Notes under the pieces: model-generated
Databases searched by the model: none
What the model was told of the DNA's origin: nothing
The model's input: only the letters and a program-made list of their open reading frames with translations
NCBI GenBank assembly: GCA_900073065.1
Contig: FJOG01000025.1
Location: 959,877 to 1,023,876 of the forward strand
Direction of reading: 5' to 3'
DNA from: Phialocephala subalpina
Lineage: Eukaryota > Ascomycota > Leotiomycetes > Helotiales > Mollisiaceae
Length of the DNA stretch: 64,000 nucleotides
Part shown: positions 57,109 through 64,000 of the stretch, piece after piece
Layout: each line of letters starts with the position of its first letter
Position numbering within the stretch: the first letter of the stretch is position 1
Made by a program: the position numbers and the translations under genes

Positions 57109-57556
57109 CGGGACTTTGTGATGTTGGAGAATTGCGGGGGGGCTGTCAATGTTGTCGATGAGGAGGAAAGGAAGTTCGAAATTGAAGTTGGTGTTAAGAG
57201 GAAGCTACGTCAACAAGAAGGGAAGGAACACTGATTCGCCTCACTCACGTACCAGTACCACGTCGGGCGTTCCTGTCATATCTGAACCCATTTGACAAAA
57301 GTTCATCCTTTAAGGCCTCCAACCCGTCACCCATAAATATCGCCGCTCACTCCCGTGCTCTCAATATCCCAACCTCATCGGAACACTCAAAACATTTCGA
57401 CTTCAGCTGAAGCTTCACTCAATAATCCCTCGAAATACCATTGACACCTCAACACTCCCATCATCAACAGCCCCAAACTCCCCCCAGCACACCCACAAGC
57501 CTCACCATTCCCCCCTTATCAGCCTTCCTCAGCGCCTTCATCCCATGCCACTTCGT
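57109..57556. other. Spacer between the two F-box-like/ankyrin copies
   Basis: About 450 bases; the 5' flank of copy A and 3' flank of copy B. C-rich in the second half (57300-57550), with no gene seen. Confidence 0.5.
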
Positions 57557-58926
57557 TTAGAACCTCGCCTCCATCCTCAGAAGCACCCCAACCGTCTCCT
57601 CACACCCCTCTTTCGAAAGTCTCGACGCACATCCTAGCGGCGTAAAAAATCTTAACGGCCCTTCTTTATCTCTAGCATTGACATCTGCTCCATCTTCTAG
57701 AAGCAAGTTCACAATCTCCGCTTTCCCATTTTGAGCAGCGTAGTGGAGCGCATTTCGTTGTTTGGTTCCCTTTCCACCTGGTCCTTTCTCTAGCAAGAAT
57801 TTGACGATTTCGTATCGACCTTTGATGGTTGCGATTTTGAGAGGGAGTTTGGAGGGTCCCGTATATCACTCGGGACCTTCGATAAAGCTCGTCGCAGCAT
57901 CAACAAGCTCCTGCACGATTTCCAAAACGCTGTTGCTCGCAGCGTATTCCAGTGTTCTCCGTTTCCATCCCTCGATATCGTTCCCCTCCCCAAAGCGTGT
58001 GAACCACATCATAATGTCGGCTCTTGATCGCTCCTTGGATGGCATATGATCGATTCCCCCACACCGAGTCGCGGATACAGGGCCTTCTTGGTGTCGGGTT
58101 CAGAATAAGGCTAAGCACATTTCCATGCCCCCCCAGTCCCGCAGAAAAAGCCTGCTCATGACGCTAAGTTGCTTCATTGAAATTATGCCCCATTGGTAGT
58201 ATTGATTTTCTCAATCGTGTTATCGAGTAAATAGATGATAGCTTCAACTGCGTCGCTTCTAGATGCTGCGATGCTAGCTTCACCGAAATACACACTCATA
58301 GAAGTTATCATAGCGCCTCTTTTCGCAAGTTGCTGCACGCCAGAGACATCATTGCTAGAGGCTGCTGCGACCATGGCTCCGTGTAGGACATCCTCTTCTA
58401 GCTTGGTCTCGTCGAGCTTTTCTTGTTCTAATATACGATAGACGAGCTAGGTGTTTAATCGATTGGCTTTGAGTTTTCCTGGTGTTGGTTCCCAGTTATC
58501 GGCGACTGACTCGATTAAGTTCATTCTCAAAGGTTGCCTGCTTGGTTCATCGGCTGAGGATTGCACCGAGAGCAACATATCTATTGACCTCTGGATCAGG
58601 ACATCCAAGAACGTTCCTCGCCGGTCATCGAGATCAAATTTGCTCTTCAAAAACTTCGCGAAGAAAGGTCGTTGTTCAAGGAGATAAGAACGCTCGTAAG
58701 GAGGAATTATTAGAAGTGGGTGATTCAGAAGTGCGTTTGTTATTAATTCATCAAAGAGCTCTAAATTTGTCAGAAGGCCTAGTGATTCCTGAGCAAGAGT
58801 TACTACAGACAAGCCTTGGGTTTAAAGCCTTGAGGACATTAGCATCTACCTTCAGAACCACAGTATCTCGCACGATTTCTTCCATTACTTGCTTCAGCAA
58901 CTCGATCGGCAACTCGAGTAATTCCA
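57557..58926 (-). pseudogene. F-box-like/ankyrin protein gene, copy B, decayed
   Basis: The ATG at 58926 gives MELLELPIELLKQVMEEIV (F-box-like) and, after a damaged intron border, ELFDELI and RPFFAKFLKSKFDLDDRR, matching copy A. Further pieces in other frames match copy A in order: AASSNDVSGVQQLAKRGA, LSLILNPTPRRPCIRDSVWGN, AIQGAIKSRHYDVVHTLW, then ALHYAAQNGKAEIVNLLLEDGADVNARD with two good ankyrin repeats, ending at 57557. Stops (for example near 58446, 58183 and in the YHSGPS segment near 57870) and frame changes separate the pieces. Where copy A keeps a functional NG-GT donor (after LRVVN), copy B reads RLVC with a changed donor. I see no way to splice it into one frame. Confidence 0.65.
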
Positions 58927-59889
58927 TCCTGGATGGAATGTTACTTCAAGACTTGTGTTTGTGATTTGAGAGAGATGGTTGCAAGTAAAAGCAGAATTTC
59001 TGGAGAAGAAAGGTTGAAGATGCGGCTGCCTGAAAATGTGGAAGCCCTTGCAAGTAAGGGTGCTTGAAGCAGGGGTCTCACATGTGATTCTTGATTTCAG
59101 CATCCATCTTTTCAAGAATTAAGAGAACGATGGACTCCTTTAAGTTTCAGAGAAGAGATCAAAAGCATAGTCCATTGACATGGTTAGATCTCAGTAGAGC
59201 GACCAGTCCCCGACTGCTCACTGTGAATGCTAACAACACAGCCAAAGAAATTGTCATGCAGAAGGAGAATTGGAAGCATCATGGAGATTTCGCAATAGTC
59301 GGCTACTAGCCATGCGATACAGTATGGGCTATGAGTTGAAGGTGGTATCCGGAACGAATTCACCAGATGCTACAAAACTAAAAGGGAAGAGGCAAAAGAT
59401 CATAATGCACAATACAATTGAATTGCACACTATCCCCCATCCTCCACCAACCTTCACGCGAAGACCCGCTCGTAAGCAAACCGCGCAGCAAGTAATCGCA
59501 GAAGCAAAACAATAACCAGGTATTCGCAAAACCCATCTAAAGCACCAAGCTATCCTTCCCATGCCGTCCATCAGCAGGGTAAGCTATGCAATACACCCCA
59601 TAACCGATAATATCATAACCCATACGCCTAGCCATCCTCCCCTATGTACAATGCTTACTGGTAAGCTAGGGTAGGCTATGCGTCTGTTGCACTAAAAGTG
59701 CACCGAAAACGTAGTAGAAACAAGAAGAGGGCAAGCTATCCTTCCCATACTAGGGTAAGCTATGCGTATGCACCAGCGCCGAGAACCACCCTATCCAGTC
59801 AACACGCCGTCATCATACAACCACCGATAGGGAAAGGAGCGGCGACCACCACCAAACTATTGCAAACTTCCCCCAGCGCAGGTTCAGAC
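58927..59889. other. Intergenic with scattered AAGCTATCCTTCCCAT repeats
   Basis: About 960 bases without a supported gene. The string AAGCTATCCTTCCCAT occurs at 59547 and 59733, each followed by AGGGTAAGCTATGC (59576 and 59752), with a diverged third element between (GGTAAGCTAGGGTAGGCTATGC, near 59659). Confidence 0.55.
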
Positions 59890-60627
59890 TTAGATCAGCT
59901 CAAAGTCCTCACCATCATCGACCAGGCTCTTGACAGTCGAGGGCTCGTTCTTCAAGATAGTAGCCTTCTGCTTCGGGCTCTTGTTCTTGTTCTTGCTAGC
60001 CAACACCGTGGTCTCGCCATAGTTATCAAGCACCTCGTATTCACCCTTGATGATCTTCTCGGTCTGCTCGGCAACCCACTTCTGCTCTGCGATCTCAACG
60101 AGGTTGCCGAGATCTACCTTTCGGCCAGCGACACCTGGGCTTGGTCCCTTGTTATCAAAGCTGTAGAGGATATCGGCATCGGTCGTAGAGCGGATGGCCG
60201 TCTGGATTGCAGAGTTCGTGTTATTGACATGTTGTGGGAGAAGCTCGAGGAGGGATTTCGAGAGCGCAGAGGAAGCATGATCGTTTGCGTCGACGAGGGC
60301 ATCTGCCTTGTGTGCGAGACGCGCTTGGCAGTAGTGGCCGTGGGGCTTGGGCACCTTGTTGGCGTGGGACTTGCTTCTGACAAGAATGTCAGTGATGAAT
60401 ACAGCATGGCAGGAAGATAATACGAACGGTAGACCCCATTGCTTCATAGGGCGGACCTTCTCTCTTTGTCCTTCGCTGGGCAGCCAGGTGAGTTCATCGT
60501 CCATGTAGTGAAGTCGGACACCAGGGCCTGGGCGAGAGCCACTGGACCATTTGTGGTTGTGCTCTTTGTCGCGCTTGAAGCCGAGGCCTGCAGATCGGAT
60601 ATCCTTGTGGTTGAGAGTATCAGACAT
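59890..60627 (-). CDS. Unrecognised conserved-looking protein
   Basis: The frame is open for 245 codons, but a 51-nt intron is likely (60427-60377; donor GTTCGT, acceptor GTCAG, CTGAC branch), giving exons 60627-60428 and 60376-59890 and 228 residues. Removing it replaces a hydrophobic insert by the smooth QWGLPSKSHANKVPKPHG. The protein is hydrophilic, basic in the first half (SAGLGFKRDKEHNHKWSSG), with a helical central part (HASSALSKSLLELLPQHV) and an acidic C-terminal end (DDGEDFELI). No signal peptide, membrane helix or catalytic motif is seen. Codon use and composition look like a real gene, and no lesion is visible. I do not recognise the family. Confidence 0.65.
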   Translation of the reverse strand: MSDTLNHKDIRSAGLGFKRDKEHNHKWSSGSRPGPGVRLHYMDDELTWLPSEGQREKVRPMKQWGLPFVLSSCHAVFITDILVRSKSHANKVPKPHGHYCQARLAHKADALVDANDHASSALSKSLLELLPQHVNNTNSAIQTAIRSTTDADILYSFDNKGPSPGVAGRKVDLGNLVEIAEQKWVAEQTEKIIKGEYEVLDNYGETTVLASKNKNKSPKQKATILKNEPSTVKSLVDDGEDFELI

Positions 60628-62340
60628 AGTTGAGAGCGATGAGAAGTCAATGGTTTGTGGTGATGTGAGAATTGGGTGAGAGTTGAGAAAAAGTGATGCT
60701 TGACGTGATGCTTTGAGGATGAGTCAACGAATGTTCCAATTCGAAGATCCTTTGTTCTCAAATTCCCAGATTCCGAGACAGGCTAAAACGTTCCGATCTG
60801 GGCCTCTTTCAGGTCGAGTAAGTGTTGAATAGAAAACAAGAGATACGTAGGTAGCGGAGTTGCAGGTTGATAAGAGACCGTCTATCGAAACGGGGGAAGT
60901 CACAAGTCACACCGGATGACTGTACCTTCTGAAGAACCGAGTCACAGGAAATTGATGGCTTCGTTTGTCGATGTATCTGAGAAGGCACAGACCACACACA
61001 GTCAAGTGGTGATCGGGATGACGAGCTTGCTGCAAGACAAAGAGATTGGGGATGGTGGCCGTGTCGGGTCCGGCGAGTGAGTCAACGAGGCTGAGTTGAT
61101 GAAGAGAGTTGGATAATTGGCAAACGAATGGAATTATCCGCGAATTGAGAAACGATTATAAGAAAGAAATGTGGTTGTGATAGCTGGTATTGTTGTATTC
61201 TTGGTTTGATGGTTGATGGTTGAGAAGGGGAGAGGGGAGAGAAGAAGAGAGCAGAAGAGGAGGGTGGGACGGACGCGTCTCTTATTTCCCTTACCTTGAT
61301 CGACCAAGGCACGCAGCGAGTCCGATCCGATAACGATACGATACGATACCCGCCGTCATCACTGCCCCATTCCAAGGCTGGTAAAGCTGATGACCTCGGT
61401 GTCACCGGGTCGTGATCGTGCCCTCTGCGATAACAAAAGGCACACTGGCCTGTCGCCCTGGCACGAGTTGTGGGATGGGGGGATGGGGGAATGGGATGGT
61501 GTGTGAGATTGCGACTCTTGCCGCGGGGTGTTTCGGAGCTCAGCTGCGATAAAGCTCCAGCTCCTGTGTGATGGAATCCTGCATAAATATGCAGCGCGAT
61601 AAGGACCTTGCACAAACCAACAGACGAGACATGTGCAATGCTGTACAGAGAGGCATGCTAGCCGAGTCCGAGGGGTAATGCAGGACGTCCGAAGTGCAGT
61701 TAACTCACTGTAACATTTGATTTGTACAATACTATACCATAGTACTATACTATACGAGCAACGACCGAAGTAGCTGTTCACGACGAAGGAATTGCATCCT
61801 GGCAGATTTCAAGTGACCGTATCACGTGAAGCTTACTCATCTATTTTTAGCAGCATCGACGTCTTATCATCAAACGCGTTCCGCCTTGCTTTGCTTTGCT
61901 TTGCCTCAACCGGGAAACCAGTCAGAACAGCCACGCCCAGAACAAGTACTCGGAGCATACGCAGTTCCTTGCATCCGCCTGAAAGGACGTCATTCGAATA
62001 GCCTGAATGATTTGTAGCTTGTATGCTGCAATCACCACCGGATCTGGTACATCACTTTCTCCAAGACCGTCCCACTCAAGCCACCCGCAGCTTCAGGTCA
62101 ACTGACCCCTGCTATTTAGACGCCTCCTAGGTCCTTGGACCAGGTCACGAGTCCAAGACATATCGTCAGAAACAGAAGACTGAGAATGGGAATGGGATCT
62201 CCTACCCAAGATCTACGTATGTTGACGAGTTCGCGAATCACTTCTCCTGCAGAGAAACCAGTCTCCTACACGTGACAGCCGACGCTGCCAACGACCAGTT
62301 GAACATTATCTCATAGATACTAGTCGCCAGTGATGGCATA
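60628..62340. other. Gene-free stretch with simple repeats
   Basis: About 1.7 kb. Frames such as 61082-61615 minus are low in complexity and without motifs. Short repeats include GATACGATACGATAC near 61334-61350 and a TACTATAC cluster at 61728-61755. No transposon ends are seen. Confidence 0.45.
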
Positions 62341-62354
62341 AGAGTTGTAGGGGG

Positions 62355-62674
62355 ATGACGGGCGGACTCCGCTCGTTAGCAGCAGGGGAGGGACACGAGG
62401 CGGTGGTGAATTTACTGCTCTTGACAAAGGGCGGCGCCAATCCAGACTCTGAGCACAAACACGGCCGGACGCCATTACCATTCGCGGTAGAGAGCGGGAG
62501 CATGGCGGTAGAGCCAGCGGTGTATGCACCGGCATTATCGGGCAATGGCGAGAGAGCAATGCCAATACGTTCCGCGAAGGGCGCTATTGCTCTAGAGGCA
62601 ACTGCACCGGATAAGGGAGAAGAAGCTTTGAAAGCAGCAGAGTTATTGGAAGAAGAAGACGAGATCGAGCACTG
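62355..62674 (+). pseudogene. Ankyrin-repeat relic
   Basis: A 106-codon frame begins with a good ankyrin unit (SLAAGEGHEAVVNLLL) and a second one (GGANPDSEHKHGRTPLPFAVESGS) and then loses the pattern (AVEPAVYAPALSGNGE) before an acidic end. There is no start context, other exon or further repeat nearby, so it looks like the remnant of an ankyrin gene at the edge of repeat DNA. It is closer in sequence to canonical repeats than copies A and B. Confidence 0.6.
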
Positions 62675-62879
62675 AACCAATGGGACGCTCTCTGGGTCAA
62701 CCTCACTGGCTGGCCCTTCCGCTTTGCCGCGTGGTGAAGTAGAGTGACCGAGTTGCAATCTATCTCTCCATTTGTCTCTTTTTCGTGAGAAATTAAAGAA
62801 TACATACCGTACCCAGCTCCCAGGTGTAAATGGCCGCGCTATTCCAGCCGCCAATTAGTTGCAAGAGGCCTTGGAAGGA

Positions 62880-64000
62880 TAAAGAAATGCTTTGTATCAT
62901 AGAATTAATTATAATTTCTATAGAAGTATAAGAAAGATATAAAATAGTTTAATGAACGAGATTAAATTAATAGGATTTGGGCGTTTTTAGGTTTAACCTT
63001 AGAAAAGTTAAATTCTTATAATAATATTTCGAACCTCTTTAATAATTACTTTTAATTAAAAATATACTTTATAACATGCTTCTCTCGTTCCGAAAGAAAG
63101 GGCTCCGTCCGCTCTGATTGGCTCGACGAGCGAGCCAGCAGACGGCCCCCTTTCTTCCTCTACTCGACGCGCATATTGCTCCGCAGGCCTCGCAGGGGCG
63201 CCCTTGCGGGAGGCTACAAAGTCTTCGACTTTACTAGGAGGAGACCCTTTAAAGGGGGCCCCTCAAAAGCTGTGTAGCTGCGTAGCTACGTAGTTATAGA
63301 GTTATAAAGAGAGTAAGATTTTGGTGTTCCAGCTTCTGGTGCCTAGTAGCCTTAGTGCCTTAGGCAGAAATGAGCTCCAAAGCCTCCAAATACTCCAGGG
63401 GGACACCCCCTGGGACCCCCCTTAAGAGATACGCAACTGTAGAGTTAGAGAAAGAGTAGGATTTTGGTATTCTAGCGTCTGGTGCTCCAGCGTCTGGTGG
63501 CCTTAATGCCTCAGGCAATAGTATTCTGGTGCTCCAGCTAGTGCTCCAGCGTCTGATGGCCTTAGTGCCTTAAGCAATAGTATTCTGGTGCTCCAGCTGG
63601 TGCTTTAGCGTCTAGTGCTCAAGCAGAAACATACTTAGGAGGTTTTGCAATCGCGATTTGCAACGCGCGATTACTTATTAATTAATAACGTAATAACAAA
63701 TTAATAGTTTAACTTGAAACTTGGAATATAAATATATTTAATTGAGTTTTAATTTATTTATAAATATAAAGTAATTTATATAAAGGGTTATATTGATTTT
63801 TAGAATATAAATAAAAATAAAAAGATTTTAATATTCTTTGGCAATTATTTTCTTTAATATTATATACCAAGGATATTTTTTTTTATTAACTAGAAAACTA
63901 TATTTAATATTCTTATTAAAATTTAAGAAAATCGATTTTTTTTTAAAAAAAAATTTATATAAATTTTTTCTCGAAAATTTTTATATTAATTTTTATAATA
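62880..64000. repeat. Mosaic repeat region, AT-rich flanks around a GC-normal block
   Basis: Positions 62880-63080 and 63640-64000 are extremely AT-rich with long A and T runs and no coding potential. Between them 63085-63630 is of normal to high GC with a purine-rich stretch (AAAGGGGGCCCC), palindromic GTAGCTACGTAG elements and a tandem repeat. This alternation is typical of mutated transposon nests at repeat islands or near chromosome ends. No open frame for a transposase is left. Confidence 0.6.
63321..63630 (+). repeat. Imperfect 54-59 bp minisatellite
   Basis: Three clear units begin GTATTCTAGCGTCTGG (63467), GTATTCTGGTGCTCCAG (63521) and GTATTCTGGTGCTCCAG (63580), each with GTGGCCTTAATGCC/ATGGCCTTAGTGCC-like middle parts and an end GCAATA. 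A diverged unit lies at 63321. A GAGTTA..GAGTA(A)GATTTTGGT leader precedes 63321 and 63467, so a longer unit of about 145 bp was also duplicated. Confidence 0.8.

Noticed and set aside
1..64000. tRNA, rRNA, CRISPR and intact transposon genes
   Set aside because: No tRNA-like T-loop/anticodon arrangement, no rRNA sequence, no regularly spaced repeats and no transposase or reverse transcriptase frame were noticed; a covariance search was not possible.

Overview
This window is nuclear DNA from a filamentous ascomycete, probably Leotiomycetes or a near relative. The class is my inference; the sequence shows only the general type. Genes are split by short introns (mostly 45-55 nt) with GTAAGT-like donors, CTAAC/CTGAC branch sites and CAG/TAG acceptors. 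The products are typical of this group: Nse1, an Ist2-type anoctamin, neutral ceramidase, a fungal ULD-type protein, GMC oxidoreductase and fungal transporters. There is one assembly gap (4702-5262). I saw no tRNA, rRNA or CRISPR array.

Layout. 1-1903: 3' part of an ankyrin-repeat gene. 2947-4160: Nse1 (SMC5/6 complex). 4680-7605: two tandem dual-specificity-phosphatase-like copies, both broken. 7940-9540: broken monocarboxylate-type transporter. 10186-13519: membrane-anchored amidohydrolase (8 exons). 14786-17549: neutral ceramidase (9 exons, one apparent GC-AG intron). 18992-20331: heavily broken ULD/STAND-type gene. 21005-21549: tiny five-exon DUF427 gene. 21721-22740: metallophosphoesterase. 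23158-25706: Ist2/anoctamin. 26727-27554: secreted cupin. 28945-31034: secreted GMC oxidoreductase. 32483-36632: two decayed copies of an unknown LPxELxxKIY (F-box-like) family around an AT-rich island. 37512-40210: SH3 protein. 43118-44498: secreted acid phosphatase.

45599-55580 is the most interesting block: a PhlG-like carbon-carbon hydrolase, an MFS transporter, a C2H2/fungal-specific regulator and a FAD phenol-hydroxylase-type monooxygenase, the last two divergently transcribed. Together they look like a catabolic or detoxification cluster for acylated phenolics (acylphloroglucinols or dihydrochalcones such as phloretin). The hydrolase copy is interrupted by an exact 250-bp tandem duplication that breaks its frame.

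55856-58926: two tandem, lesion-bearing F-box-like/ankyrin paralogues. 59890-60627: unknown protein. 62355-62674: an ankyrin relic. 62880-64000: AT-rich repeat DNA with a roughly 55-60 bp minisatellite.

Overall pattern: housekeeping and secreted genes can be spliced into single uninterrupted frames over 100-950 codons with no correction, while accessory genes (phosphatases, ULD, ankyrin, F-box-like, one transporter, the hydrolase) carry frameshifts and stops. This argues that most lesions are real and not read errors. All functions are inferred from recognised motifs and family resemblance; no database search was run.
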